Source: DAOTTX01 sp034437515
GTDB taxonomy: Bacteria; Chloroflexota; Anaerolineae; Aggregatilineales; Phototrophicaceae
Reading direction: 5' to 3'
Length of the DNA: 64,000 nucleotides
Assembly (NCBI GenBank): GCA_034437515.1
Contig: DAOTTX010000363.1
Location: forward strand, 1 to 64,000
The position numbers were made by a program, and so were the translations under genes. Positions within the stretch are counted from its first letter, which is position 1. The number at the start of each line of letters is the position of its first letter. This document shows, one piece after another, positions 25,026-34,900 of the stretch. The notes under the pieces are model-generated. The model made no database searches. It was not told where the DNA came from and saw only the letters and a program-made list of their open reading frames with translations.

Positions 25026-25621
25026 GACCGCTCCCGGTAGAGGTCGGGGTCAATCACGGTACGCATCGCGGTGACGTTCAGCGGCCGGTCGAGAAAATCT
25101 ATGATCGTCTCGACCGGCTTGTGTGGTGCATCGAACAGGCCGCGATGCTGCACGTAGAGCGTCTCGATGTGTGTTTGTGCTGCCAGCCACGTTTTGATCT
25201 GCTTGAGATGCCGGGTGTAATCGTTGCGGAGCTTTTCGGCGTTGAAGTCGTCTAATGACTGCCCTAAGCGGCGGCGCATCCGTGCCTGAGATTGCAGAAT
25301 CTCGTCAACATCACGCAGCATAAAAATTACCTGATAGGGATGGTTCCCCGGTAGGTGGGGCAGCAACGCGGAAATCACCTTGATGCACCGGCCTGATGCC
25401 TGCGATAACCAGTCATCCTCGCCGGTGCGCAACCGCTTAACCGGTTCATATTCATAATAGCCCTTCGGGTTGTTCTCATCAGAAGCGCGTTGATAGTCGG
25501 TCAATACGGGCAGGCCGCCAGCATTCAGCATTTGCATCATCAACGAGGTGCCGGAGCGCGGCAAGCCGGAAACGACGACCACCGGGTCATTATTGTTTAA
25601 TAATCTACGGAAAAATTGCAT
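25022..25621 (-). CDS. Sulfotransferase-like P-loop protein
   Basis: 199 residues. The N-terminal VVVVSGLPRSGTSLMMQML (residues 13-31) is the 5'-phosphosulfate loop of PAPS-dependent sulfotransferases, and VIFMLRDVDEILQSQ (residues ~95-109) matches the 3'-phosphate-binding strand with its Arg. The protein is shorter than most sulfotransferases (250-300 residues), lacking part of the acceptor region. It could sulfate a lipid or glycan, or be a degenerate kinase-like relative. It stands alone, 109 bp from pdeM. Confidence 0.75.
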   Translation of the reverse strand: MQFFRRLLNNNDPVVVVSGLPRSGTSLMMQMLNAGGLPVLTDYQRASDENNPKGYYEYEPVKRLRTGEDDWLSQASGRCIKVISALLPHLPGNHPYQVIFMLRDVDEILQSQARMRRRLGQSLDDFNAEKLRNDYTRHLKQIKTWLAAQTHIETLYVQHRGLFDAPHKPVETIIDFLDRPLNVTAMRTVIDPDLYRERS

Positions 25622-25730
25622 TTAAGTCCTATCGCTGCGCAACAATATACGTTTTCGGGTTAATCCCCGCACTCAAGGTACAACGTCTTAGGGGCGACCA
25701 CCGGGTCGCGCACCTTGTATGTGAATCTTG

Positions 25731-26390
25731 CTACGGTTGCACCGTCAGCACCCGTTGCTCAGTGGCGACGTAGACCGCATCGCCAGCACCAGGCCGGATG
25801 ATCCCGCCATCCGTGAAGCTGCCGAAGGCGGGCAGCACCCCCACACGCTCACGGAACCAGAAGCAGGGGAGTTTCATCGTCTGGCGTCCTTTGCCGTGCA
25901 GTCGCGCCGCCGGGTGTAGATGACCGGCGAGGCCGTAACCTGCCTCCGGCGTATGCGGTTTGTGCATCAGCACGAAATACGGCCCCGGCGTCGGGCCGTC
26001 CACACAGGTGATGCGCCATTCTTCCGGCGGATCACCCGCGCCCTGGTCATGGTTGCCGCGTACCAGCATCACGTCGAGTTCGGCGTATGCTTCACGCCAT
26101 AAACGTACCGCCTCGACCACATCCGGTTTGCGACCTTCTTTGGCGTGCAGCAGATCGCCCAATACGATTAACTTCTTCGCCCCGGTGCGGTCAAGGGCGG
26201 TGCTGAGCCGGCGCAGATCGGCGTCTGTATCTCCACCGGGTACGGGGATGGCGCTGGCGCGAAAGGTCGCGGACTTACCGAAGTGCGTGTCAGCGATGAA
26301 CAGTGTTTGTGTGCGAGGCCAGTAGACCGCGCGTTCCGGCAGCAATGTCAGCGTTTCTTTATTGTGAATCTGAATGGTGAGGTCGGTCAT
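25731..26390 (-). CDS. pdeM: Ligase-associated DNA damage response endonuclease PdeM
   Basis: A 219-residue calcineurin-like metallophosphoesterase. Metal ligands are visible in FIADTHFGK, LGDLLHAKEG, RGNHDQG and AGHLHPAARL. This order and the short insert are specific to the PdeM group, which is found next to an Lhr-like helicase and often an ATP-dependent DNA ligase, and is thought to process DNA ends. Its ATG overlaps the helicase stop by 4 bp, so the two are translated together. No ligase gene lies in the window. Confidence 0.88.
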   Translation of the reverse strand: MTDLTIQIHNKETLTLLPERAVYWPRTQTLFIADTHFGKSATFRASAIPVPGGDTDADLRRLSTALDRTGAKKLIVLGDLLHAKEGRKPDVVEAVRLWREAYAELDVMLVRGNHDQGAGDPPEEWRITCVDGPTPGPYFVLMHKPHTPEAGYGLAGHLHPAARLHGKGRQTMKLPCFWFRERVGVLPAFGSFTDGGIIRPGAGDAVYVATEQRVLTVQP

Positions 26391-28876
26391 CGGTTGGCGG
26401 CTTTCTCCAATTGCAGCACCATCTTCTGGATGCGATCTTCGAGTGTCTCACTGCTGACGGTCTGCCGCAGCCGATCTACCAGCAACGGGAAGGCGAACGG
26501 TGTCGGACGTTTGACCTCACGCAGATCGACTTTACCGGCGGCGAGGCGACCTAGCGCGGTCTGCAAGCGGTCGCGTTCGAGTTGGCGTTCTAGCACTTCG
26601 CGCTGTGCCTGTGCCAATAGCAGATTATCCGCATCGTAGTTCATCAGCACGTCATAGATCAAGCTGCTGGATGCCTGTAGCTGTCTGGTCGTCTTTTGTC
26701 CACCGGGGAAGCGTTCCATGACCAACCCGGCGACCCGTGCGATCTCGCGGAACTGGCGTTTGCCCATCTCCGCCGCGTTGAGGCTCTCCAGAATATCATG
26801 ATCGAGGCTTACCGGGGAGAGCAGACCATCGTCGAGTGCCTGTTCCAGCGGGGCCGGTTCCGGCGAGAGCAACTCAAAGCCGTAGTCATTCGAGGCCAGT
26901 GTAAATGTGATCGGCGTGATCTGTGCGATGCGCCACGCGAACAGCGCCGCCATGCCTTCGTGTGCCAGCCGACCGGCAAACGGATAAAAGAACAGGTGAT
27001 GGCCTTCACGGGTCTTGACCTGTTCGATCAACAGGGTATCACCAGAAGGCACCGCCGACCACTTCGCCTGCAATTCGAGGATGGGTTGCACCGCGAGCAT
27101 CTCCGGTGAGGCGTAGATGCCACGTCGCGCCATATCCAACTGCTCGCGGATCGCGTTGGTAAGTTCATCAGAAAGGGGGAGCTTGCCGCCGTACCAGCGC
27201 GGCACCACACCCTTTCCGCCGCTGGAACGCCGTACCTGCACGGTCATATCACGCACACGCACAAACTTGAGCACCTTACCGCCGAGCGTGAACTTATCCC
27301 CCGGTTTCAGGCGCGAGATGAACGACTCCTCGATATATCCGATCCTCGCCCCGTTGAGATATTTCACCTGCAACGAGGCATCACTGACGATGGTGCCGAT
27401 GGACATACGGTGTAGCCGGGCGATGTGCTTATCATCGACGCTGTAATGTCCGCTCTCGCGTTTGACCCGGCTGTACTGCTCATAGGCGTGGAGCGCGTCC
27501 CCGCCGCGTTGCACAAAATCGAGCGTCCATTCCCATTCGATCTGTGTCAAATTGCGATAGGCATAAGTCGTTTTGACCTCTTGATAGAGTGCTGCCGGGT
27601 CAAACCCACCGCCTAAGCCGATGGTGACAAGATGTTGTGCCAGCACATCGAGCGCGTTTTCATATGGCAACCGCGCCTCGATGTGTCCGGCCTCGGCAGC
27701 CGACCGCGCCGCCGCCACCTCGATCAATTCGAGCGCATGGGTCGGCACGGAGATTGCCCGGCTCACCGCGTCCGGTTGGTGACCACTGCGTCCGGCCCGT
27801 TGTAGCAGACGGGCGATGCCTTTCGGGCTGCCGACCTGCAAGACCTGCTCAACCGGGCTGAAATCGACGCCGAGGTCGAGGCTTGATGTACACACCACAC
27901 ACTTGAGCATCCCCGCCCGCAGCGAGTCCTCGACCCAATCGCGCGTTTTGCGGTCAAGCGAACTGTGGTGGAGCGCGATACTGCCCGCCCATTCCGGTTT
28001 TGCGTCGAGGATGGCCTGATACCAGATCTCGGTTTGGGCGCGGGTGTTGGTGAAGATCAGCGTACTGTGTGCCTCTTCCACCCGTCGAAGTACCTGCGGC
28101 AGCAGGCGCGTGCCCAGGTGCCCCGCCCAGGGGAAACGCTCGATGGTATTGGGGATGATTGAGTCGATACGAATGGTCTTGTTGATGTCACCGCGCACCA
28201 AACGCCCCGGTTTGACCTCACCGGTTTCGGAGTCGCCCATGCCCAGCAGCGCCCGCATCGCCACATCGAGGTTGCCCATTGTCGCGCTCAGTCCCCAGAG
28301 GCGCAGGTCGGGGTTCCAATGGCGCAGACGGGCGAGGCCGAGTTCGGTTTGCACCCCACGTTTGGTAGACATCAACTCGTGCCATTCATCGACGACCACA
28401 CAGCGTAAATCGGAAAACAACTCATGTGCGTTCTCCCGTGAGAGCAGCAGCGAGAGACTTTCCGGCGTGGTGATGAGCGCGGTCGGTAAGCGCCGTCGCT
28501 GCCTGCCGCGCACCGTCGAGGAGGTGTCGCCGGTGCGAGTTTCCAGGCTCCAGGGAATACCGAGTGTGTCTAGCGGCGCTTGAAGGGCCTGGGCGGTATC
28601 AGCGGCGAGAGCGCGTAAGGGCGTAATCCACAACACGGTGAGGGGTGGCGTCTCTTTGCGCTTGCGTGTTTTGTAGGGCGGTGGGTTGTCCGCCACCCAC
28701 GCCATCAGTGAGCCAAGCCACGCCGCGTAGGTCTTGCCCGTACCGGTCGGTGAGTGGATCAGACCGCTTTCGCCGTTCAGGTAGGCTTCCCACACCTCAT
28801 CCTGAAAAGGGAAGGGCTGCCACCCTTGCGCGGTAAACCAGTCTCGTAAGATGTTTTCCATCATAGTAGCTGACAT
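26387..28876 (-). CDS. Ligase-associated DEXH-box helicase (Lhr core type)
   Basis: 829 residues. The ATP-driven 3'-5' helicase domains show HSPTGTGKTYAAWLGSL (motif I), WITPLRALAADT (Ia), TTPESLSLLL, VVVDEWHELMSTKRGVQ (II, DEWH), GLSATMGNL (III), LIFTNTRAQTEIWY (IV) and QRAGRSGHQ (VI). A winged-helix and a C-terminal Lhr-type domain follow, without the extra C-terminal half of E. coli Lhr. It belongs to the DNA repair pair with PdeM. In-frame ATGs at 28864 and 28861 are possible shorter starts. TATAAT on the minus strand at 28913-28908 may be its promoter. Confidence 0.93.
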   Translation of the reverse strand: MSATMMENILRDWFTAQGWQPFPFQDEVWEAYLNGESGLIHSPTGTGKTYAAWLGSLMAWVADNPPPYKTRKRKETPPLTVLWITPLRALAADTAQALQAPLDTLGIPWSLETRTGDTSSTVRGRQRRRLPTALITTPESLSLLLSRENAHELFSDLRCVVVDEWHELMSTKRGVQTELGLARLRHWNPDLRLWGLSATMGNLDVAMRALLGMGDSETGEVKPGRLVRGDINKTIRIDSIIPNTIERFPWAGHLGTRLLPQVLRRVEEAHSTLIFTNTRAQTEIWYQAILDAKPEWAGSIALHHSSLDRKTRDWVEDSLRAGMLKCVVCTSSLDLGVDFSPVEQVLQVGSPKGIARLLQRAGRSGHQPDAVSRAISVPTHALELIEVAAARSAAEAGHIEARLPYENALDVLAQHLVTIGLGGGFDPAALYQEVKTTYAYRNLTQIEWEWTLDFVQRGGDALHAYEQYSRVKRESGHYSVDDKHIARLHRMSIGTIVSDASLQVKYLNGARIGYIEESFISRLKPGDKFTLGGKVLKFVRVRDMTVQVRRSSGGKGVVPRWYGGKLPLSDELTNAIREQLDMARRGIYASPEMLAVQPILELQAKWSAVPSGDTLLIEQVKTREGHHLFFYPFAGRLAHEGMAALFAWRIAQITPITFTLASNDYGFELLSPEPAPLEQALDDGLLSPVSLDHDILESLNAAEMGKRQFREIARVAGLVMERFPGGQKTTRQLQASSSLIYDVLMNYDADNLLLAQAQREVLERQLERDRLQTALGRLAAGKVDLREVKRPTPFAFPLLVDRLRQTVSSETLEDRIQKMVLQLEKAANR

Positions 28877-29037
28877 TCGCTGAAAGTTATCAAGACATCG
28901 GCATCGTATTATACCGATCGAGTCTGAGTGTGGACTGATAACGCTCTCACTTGAGTTTCACTATACTTTTGCCGGTAAAAACTATAAAATTCTGTATATC
29001 GCATAAAATTTCACAATTCCTACTGATTGGTAGCTTG

Positions 29038-30201
29038 ATGAGTCTTAACCCTACGGCGAAAGAAGAGTCTACGGCACCCCCTAAAGCGAAGAAAAGAATG
29101 ATAGCTCGTACCAAGCCAGTCGCACACCGGCGCGGCCCGGCTTTATTGATTTTCCTGAGCATTTCACTGTTGGTTGTCAGTGTGATTTACATCGGTGCTG
29201 GGCAGTTGGAGATCAACCCGGACCAGACGGTCGCTATTTTATTCAATGAAGTCGGGCTAGACCTCAATGTCGAGTTTACCGACACTGAGCAATCCGTCGT
29301 GACCGACCTACGCCTGCCGCGTTTGTTGCTGGCGCTGCTGATCGGGTCATCACTGGCGACGGCGGGCGCGGCGATTCAGGGCTTATTTCGCAATCCATTG
29401 GCAGACCCGGCTTTGATCGGCATTTCGAGTGGTGGAGCCTTCGGCGCGGCGATGATGATCGTGTTTGGTACGTCGCTGCTGGCGTGGTTGGGTGATACCT
29501 TATCGCTGGATGCCAGAACCATCGACACGGTCGAACATTGGGCGCTGCCGTTTGCCGCGTTCCTGGGTGGTGTGATGGCAACCCTGTTGATTTACCGTGT
29601 GGGCACTTACGGCGGCGTGACTTCGGTCGCCACGATGCTGCTCGCCGGGATCGCCATCAACGCGCTGGCGACGGCGGCGGTTGGCCTATTAATTTCCGTC
29701 GCAGATGACAACCAACTGCGGGACATCACCTTCTGGAACCTGGGCAGCCTCTCGCTTGCCAGTTGGGACGACGTGCTGACGCTCGCACCGTTCGTCATTT
29801 TTACGATCGGCGGTCTGTTGTGGATGGCACGCCCGTTAAACGCGCTGCTGCTCGGTGAGGTCGAAGCCGAACACCTCGGTTACAACGTGGAGTTTGTCAA
29901 GCGGTTCATCATCTTGTTAGTGGCGCTGGCGGTCGGCGCGGGGGTGGCCTTCGCCGGGATCATTGGCTTCGTCGGGTTGATCGTGCCGCACATCATCCGC
30001 CTGATTACCGGGCCGGATCATCGTTATGTGTTGCCGGGGTCGCTGCTGTTGGGCGCGGTCGTGTTGATCTCCGCTGATTTGTTCGCCCGTACTGCCATCC
30101 CGTTTCAAGAGATCCTCATCGGCATCGTGACCGCGCTGGTGGGTGCGCCGATCTTCCTGTGGTTGCTGCTGCGTAACCGGATGCGAGGCGAGTCATTATG
30201 A
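29038..30201 (+). CDS. FecCD-family ABC permease (iron/heme/cobalamin type)
   Basis: 387 residues from ATG 29038, with about nine to ten membrane helices. Family segments are LRLPRLLLALLIGSSLATAG, NPLADPALIGISSGGAFGA, FWNLGSLSLASW and AFAGIIGFVGLIVPHIIRL. A basic, Pro/Lys-rich cytoplasmic lead of about 40 residues precedes the first helix, longer than usual; an ATG at 29098 is an alternative start. The ATPase overlaps its stop by 4 bp. No periplasmic binding protein is encoded nearby, so the substrate (heme, siderophore or cobalamin) cannot be fixed, though the HmuV-like ATPase favours heme. Confidence 0.9.
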   Translation: MSLNPTAKEESTAPPKAKKRMIARTKPVAHRRGPALLIFLSISLLVVSVIYIGAGQLEINPDQTVAILFNEVGLDLNVEFTDTEQSVVTDLRLPRLLLALLIGSSLATAGAAIQGLFRNPLADPALIGISSGGAFGAAMMIVFGTSLLAWLGDTLSLDARTIDTVEHWALPFAAFLGGVMATLLIYRVGTYGGVTSVATMLLAGIAINALATAAVGLLISVADDNQLRDITFWNLGSLSLASWDDVLTLAPFVIFTIGGLLWMARPLNALLLGEVEAEHLGYNVEFVKRFIILLVALAVGAGVAFAGIIGFVGLIVPHIIRLITGPDHRYVLPGSLLLGAVVLISADLFARTAIPFQEILIGIVTALVGAPIFLWLLLRNRMRGESL

Positions 30202-30983
30202 CGCTCGAAGCACGAGAAGTCACGGTCAACGTCGGGGATAAAACGCTCATCGAGCGTGTGTCCGTTACCGTTCTACCGGGCGAGATCGTCGCGGTGATCG
30301 GGCCGAATGGTGCGGGGAAATCCACACTGCTGCGGGCGCTGGTCGGTGATGTCAAACCGGATGCAGGAGAAGTCTACATGGATGGCAAACAACTCAACGA
30401 GTGGTCGCGGCGTGACCGGGCGCGGGTGCGTGGTGTGCTGGCACAGCAATCCGCGCTGTCGTTTGCGTTTTCCGTGCTGGAAGTGGTTTTAATCGGACGG
30501 GGGCCGCACGCCGGACGCGCTGAGTCGCCGCATGATTACGCGATTGCCGAGGCCGCGCTGGATGTTTGCCAGGTCGCGCATCTGGCTCAACGCACGTACA
30601 CCACACTTTCCGGCGGGGAGAAGCAGCGCGTGCAGTTGGCGCGGGTGCTCACGCAGATCTGGGAGCCGGTCGGCGACCACACCCGCTATCTGCTGTTGGA
30701 CGAGCCGACCAACAACCTCGATTTGAGCCACCAGCACGGCACGCTGCAAGTCGCCCGGAGCTTCGCCATTCAGGGCGCGGCGGTATTCGCTATCCTGCAC
30801 GACCTCAATCTCGCCGCGCAGTATGCCGACCGCATCATGGTGATGGTCGATGGCGAAAGCCTGACGACCGGCACCCCCCACGAGGTCATCACGCCGCAGA
30901 CAATTGAGGCGGCGTTCGGTATCCCGGTGACAGTGATGCCACACCCAAACTTTAATCGTCCGCTGGTGGTGGCGATGGGGTAG
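30198..30983 (+). CDS. hmuV: Heme/iron ABC transporter ATPase (HmuV-like)
   Basis: 261 residues. GPNGAGKSTLLRALVG (Walker A), LAQQSALSFAFSVLEVV, LSGGEKQRVQLARVL (signature) and YLLLDEPTNNLDLSHQH (Walker B) are intact, followed by ILHDLNLAAQYADR. The RALVG, AQIW-like TQIWEP insert and NNLDLSHQH are close to HmuV heme ATPases. Overlaps the permease by 4 bp. The symbol is given for the family; the true substrate is not shown. Confidence 0.85.
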   Translation: MTLEAREVTVNVGDKTLIERVSVTVLPGEIVAVIGPNGAGKSTLLRALVGDVKPDAGEVYMDGKQLNEWSRRDRARVRGVLAQQSALSFAFSVLEVVLIGRGPHAGRAESPHDYAIAEAALDVCQVAHLAQRTYTTLSGGEKQRVQLARVLTQIWEPVGDHTRYLLLDEPTNNLDLSHQHGTLQVARSFAIQGAAVFAILHDLNLAAQYADRIMVMVDGESLTTGTPHEVITPQTIEAAFGIPVTVMPHPNFNRPLVVAMG

Positions 30984-31030
30984 GTGGTAAAATCCCCTCA
31001 CGAGAGTTGATAACATCGTAAGGGTCGAAC

Positions 31031-32584
31031 ATGCCGCACACACACGAAGAACAGGTCGGGCAGATGTTTCTGGTCGGCTTTCATGGTTTGGAAGCACCGG
31101 TCTACTTGTTGGACTGGTTGCGCGAGGGACGGGCCGGTGGCGTGATTTTGTTTGCGCGTAACGTCGAGAGTCCGGCGCAGGTCGCGCAAATGTGTCAGCA
31201 GATCCACGAGGCCGCTAAATACCCCGCGTTGATCGCCATCGACCAGGAAGGCGGCATTGTCGCCCGGCTGCGTGAGGGCTTTACGGAAAGTCCCGGTGCG
31301 ATGGCACTCAGCACCGCCGACGACCCCGTATTGACGACGGATGTCTCCGCGATGTTGGCGCGTGAGATGCGAGCATTAGGCATCAATTGGACGTATGCAC
31401 CGGTCGTGGACATCACTTATAACGCCGATAATCCAACGGTGGGCACGCGCTCGTTCGGCGCGGATAAAGAACAGGTCAGCCGGATGGCGGTGGCATCGGT
31501 CAAGGGCTTCCAGACGGAGCGTGTCGCCGCGTGTGCCAAGCATTTTCCCGGTCTGGGCAATACCAATGTCGATACGCATCTGGCACTGCCGCAACTGGAT
31601 GTGGACGTTCAGCACATCCTGCTCAACGATCTGGTGCCGTATCGTGCGGTGATCGAAGCGGGTATCTCCACTGTGATGACCACCCATACTATTTTTACCC
31701 AATTGGACGCCGACCACCCGGCGACACTTTCCCCGGTGATCGTAGAGCGTCTGCTGCGTGACGAACTCGACTTCGACGGTGTGGTGACGACCGATTGCAT
31801 GGAGATGAAAGCCATCGCCGACCATTACGGCGCGGGTGATTCGGCGGTGTTGGCGGCGAACGCCGGGGTCGATCTGATTTTGTTTTCGCATACGCCGGAG
31901 ATGCAAGCGGCAGCTTACGACGCGCTGCTGGCTGCCGTGAAAGACGGCAGGGTCGCGCAAGCAACGGTCGAGGCGGCGAACCGCCGCATCAAGATGTTAA
32001 AAGATCGCTTCGCCGTTGGGGAGCCGCCGGATTTAAGTGTGATCCGCAGTCAGGGACACCTCGAACTCAGTCAGCGTGCCACCCGTGCCGGTACCGCGCT
32101 GGTACGCGATGACTCATCGTTGCTGCCGTTGAAGCCTGAGGAGCAAACGCTGGGGTTGATCGAGTTTGAGTACTTCCGTGCCAGCAACGTCGAAGAAGAG
32201 AAACCGAGCGAGTTTCAAAAGACGCTGGCGCGGGCTTATCCGGCAGTAACGGCTGTACGTGTGCCGACCCGTCACGCGGATGATGCCGTCTGTGAGCGTG
32301 CGTTGGCGCTGGCCTCTACGGTCGATGTGCTGATTGTCACGACGCGCAGCGCACACTTCCATGCTGCCGATGTGGAGTTTGCAAACCGGTTGATCGAGAC
32401 GGCGAAGCGGTCGATTCTGATCTGCCTGCGTAACCCCTATGACGCCGGGGCGATCACCGGTGCTGATGTGGTGCTGTGTACCAATAACGACGGTGCGCCC
32501 TCGTTGCAAGCGGCGGTCGATGTGCTGACCGGGGTGTTCAGGCCGCAGGGCAGTCTGCCGGTAACGTTCAGTTTGGAAACGTAA
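31031..32584 (+). CDS. nagZ: Beta-N-acetylhexosaminidase, GH3 (NagZ-type)
   Basis: 517 residues. It removes N-acetylglucosamine from cell-wall fragments. The barrel domain has GGVILFARNV, IDQEGGIVARL (residues 70-80), AKHFPGLGNTNVDTH, whose Asp181-His183 match the catalytic dyad of NagZ, and TTDCMEMKAI with the likely nucleophile Asp255. A second domain (~350-517), absent in E. coli NagZ but present in Bacillus-type enzymes, follows. The Leu in KHFPGLG replaces the more usual His. First gene of a tightly spaced recycling operon; AAGGG lies 7 bases before the ATG. No signal peptide, so it should act on imported fragments. Confidence 0.92.
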   Translation: MPHTHEEQVGQMFLVGFHGLEAPVYLLDWLREGRAGGVILFARNVESPAQVAQMCQQIHEAAKYPALIAIDQEGGIVARLREGFTESPGAMALSTADDPVLTTDVSAMLAREMRALGINWTYAPVVDITYNADNPTVGTRSFGADKEQVSRMAVASVKGFQTERVAACAKHFPGLGNTNVDTHLALPQLDVDVQHILLNDLVPYRAVIEAGISTVMTTHTIFTQLDADHPATLSPVIVERLLRDELDFDGVVTTDCMEMKAIADHYGAGDSAVLAANAGVDLILFSHTPEMQAAAYDALLAAVKDGRVAQATVEAANRRIKMLKDRFAVGEPPDLSVIRSQGHLELSQRATRAGTALVRDDSSLLPLKPEEQTLGLIEFEYFRASNVEEEKPSEFQKTLARAYPAVTAVRVPTRHADDAVCERALALASTVDVLIVTTRSAHFHAADVEFANRLIETAKRSILICLRNPYDAGAITGADVVLCTNNDGAPSLQAAVDVLTGVFRPQGSLPVTFSLET

Positions 32585-33726
32585 TGGCTGTGCTGACCGG
32601 GATTGACGTATTACAACGCGATGACTATACCGCGTTACGTGGGCAGCGCGTCGGCCTGATGACGCACCCCGCCGCCGTTGACGCGCAGTTGCGCAGCACG
32701 TATCAAGTGTTGCACGATGCAGAAGCGGTCAACCTCGTCGCGTTGTTCGGGCCGGAACACGGTTTCAGCGGCACCGCCGCTGATGGTGAAAGAGTCAGCA
32801 GTGGTATGGATCGGTTGACCGGACTGCCGATTTACAGCCTGTATGGTGAGACGTACAGGCCGACCGCCGAAATGCTGGCTGATATTGACGTGCTCGTGTG
32901 CGATATTCAGGACGTGGGCGCACGCTTTTATACCTTCATCTATACGATCTCGTACATCTTAGAGGCGGCGGGTGAGCACGGCGTCCCGGTGATGATCCTC
33001 GACCGTCCCAACCCCGCCGGGGATGCGGTCGCAGGGCTATTGCTTGAGCCGGGGTTTGCGACGTTCGTCGGGCGCTATCCGATGCCTGTACAGCACGGCA
33101 TGACCGTCGGCGAGCTATCGCAGATGATGAACCAGGTATGGAACCCCACCCCGGCGACGTTAACCGTGATTCCCTGCGCGGGTTACAGCCGCCGCATGAA
33201 CTGGCAAGAGACCGGTCTGGTGTTCGTGCCGCCATCCCCGGCGATGCCGCATCTCTCGACCGTCGCGCACTATCCCGGTGCTTGCCTGCTGGAAGGCACG
33301 GCACTCTCCGAAGGGCGCGGCACGGCGTTGCCGTTTGAGCTAGTCGGCGCATCGGGGATCGACCGCTACGCGCTAGCAGCGGCGCTCAATGCGTTGGCAC
33401 TGCCCGGTGTGCGCTTCCGTGAGGTGCAGTTCACCCCGGCGTTGAGCAAGCACCGTGACGTAAGTTGCGGCGGTGTGCAGGTACACATCACCGATGCTGC
33501 ACGCTTCCAGCCGATCCGCACATGGTTGGCGGCGATCATGACGATTAAGCGTATGTTCCCGGCGGTGTTTGAGTGGAAAATCACCCACTTCGACCGGCTC
33601 ATCGGCACAGACAAAGTCCGGCGGCAGATCGACGCTGGTGACGATCTGGAGGCGATCACCGCTGGCTGGGAATCTGACCAAGCCGCGTTCCTTGAGCAGC
33701 GAAAGGCGTACCTGTTGTATGACTGA
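32584..33726 (+). CDS. namZ: Exo-beta-N-acetylmuramidase NamZ (DUF1343, GH171)
   Basis: 380 residues of the former DUF1343/YbbC family, whose Bacillus member NamZ releases terminal MurNAc from peptidoglycan chains. Typical segments are GQRVGLMTHPAAV, LFGPEHGFSGTAADGE, TGLPIYSLYGETYRPT, CDIQDVGARFYTFIYT and ILDRPNPAGD. No signal peptide was seen, in contrast with secreted members, so it should work inside on imported muropeptide sugars. The ATG shares one base with the nagZ stop (TAATG), and anmK starts 8 bp before its stop. Confidence 0.9.
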   Translation: MAVLTGIDVLQRDDYTALRGQRVGLMTHPAAVDAQLRSTYQVLHDAEAVNLVALFGPEHGFSGTAADGERVSSGMDRLTGLPIYSLYGETYRPTAEMLADIDVLVCDIQDVGARFYTFIYTISYILEAAGEHGVPVMILDRPNPAGDAVAGLLLEPGFATFVGRYPMPVQHGMTVGELSQMMNQVWNPTPATLTVIPCAGYSRRMNWQETGLVFVPPSPAMPHLSTVAHYPGACLLEGTALSEGRGTALPFELVGASGIDRYALAAALNALALPGVRFREVQFTPALSKHRDVSCGGVQVHITDAARFQPIRTWLAAIMTIKRMFPAVFEWKITHFDRLIGTDKVRRQIDAGDDLEAITAGWESDQAAFLEQRKAYLLYD

Positions 33727-34900
33727 ACCATTGCGTGTGATTGGCTTGCTTTCGGGCACGTCAGCGGATGGCATCGACGCGGCGCTGTTCGAGATCAGTG
33801 GCGCACCGCCGCGCCTCGATGTGCGTCAAATCGCCTCACAGCCGACGCCGTACTCCGGTGATCTGCGTGCGCGTGTGTTAGCGGCCTGCTCACCGGCAAC
33901 CGGGCGCGTGGATGCACTCTGCCGGTTAAACGTCGCTATCGGTGAGGCATTCGCACAGGCCGCGCTTGATCTAATGGCGGCTTGTGGTGTCGAAGCGGAT
34001 TTGATCGGTTCGCATGGGCAGACGGTCTGGCACGATGTACGTGAGGACGGCAGTGTAAGCGGTACGTTGCAACTTGGCGAAGCCGCCGTCATCGCGGAGC
34101 GCACCGGGATCACGACGGTGAGTAACTTCCGTGCGCGGGATGTCGCCGCCGGGGGGCAGGGCGCGCCGCTAACCGCTTATGTGGATTGGTTGCTGCTGCG
34201 CCATCCTGAACGCTGGCGGGCGGTGCAGAATATCGGCGGCATCGGCAACGTGACCTTTCTGCCGCCGTTGAACGTGGACGACCGTCCGCCGCTGGCGTTT
34301 GATACCGGGCCGGGGAATGTGTTGATCGACGGGACGATGTCGCTGCTCACCGACGGCGCACAGACCTACGATGCGGATGGCGCACTCGCCGCTGCTGGGC
34401 GTGCCGATGGCGACTGGTTAGAGTCACTGATGGAACATCCGTATTATGCAGAGCAGCCCCCCAAGACGACCGGACGTGAGCTTTATACGGCGTCGATGGT
34501 GGATGCCTTAGTGCAGGCCGGCCGGCAACGCGGCCTGCCTGCGGCGGACATCGTGGCGACCGTGACCGCGCTGACCGCCTACACCATCCTTGATGCCTAC
34601 ATGCGCTATGCACCGGCACCCGTCGAAGAAGTTATTATCGGTGGCGGTGGGGTGAAGAATAACGCGCTGATGACGTTACTGAAGCATTTATTGGCACCTG
34701 CACGGCTGATGACGCACGAAGCCCTCAACTTGAGCAGTGATGCTAAAGAGGCGTTGGTGTTTGCGCTGTTAGCTCATGAGACCTGGCATCATCGTACTGG
34801 CACGCTCCCCGCGCTGACCGGCGCGGCACATCCAACAGTGCTAGGGCAGATCACACCGGGCACGAATTATCGCCCATTAATTGATCAGACGTGGCGATGA
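33719..34900 (+). CDS. anmK: Anhydro-N-acetylmuramic acid kinase
   Basis: 393 residues. It opens 1,6-anhydro-MurNAc and phosphorylates it to MurNAc-6-phosphate. GLLSGTSADGIDAALFEI (residues ~9-26), GSHGQTVWHDV, QNIGGIGNVTFLPPL and AFDTGPGNVLIDGTMSLL match AnmK. The ATG at 33719 overlaps the end of namZ by 8 bp; the long in-frame upstream extension is antisense-free but lies wholly inside namZ and is not expected to be translated. The downstream kinase starts with an ATGA overlap. Its product would be the substrate of MurQ encoded two genes later. Confidence 0.94.
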   Translation: MTEPLRVIGLLSGTSADGIDAALFEISGAPPRLDVRQIASQPTPYSGDLRARVLAACSPATGRVDALCRLNVAIGEAFAQAALDLMAACGVEADLIGSHGQTVWHDVREDGSVSGTLQLGEAAVIAERTGITTVSNFRARDVAAGGQGAPLTAYVDWLLLRHPERWRAVQNIGGIGNVTFLPPLNVDDRPPLAFDTGPGNVLIDGTMSLLTDGAQTYDADGALAAAGRADGDWLESLMEHPYYAEQPPKTTGRELYTASMVDALVQAGRQRGLPAADIVATVTALTAYTILDAYMRYAPAPVEEVIIGGGGVKNNALMTLLKHLLAPARLMTHEALNLSSDAKEALVFALLAHETWHHRTGTLPALTGAAHPTVLGQITPGTNYRPLIDQTWR

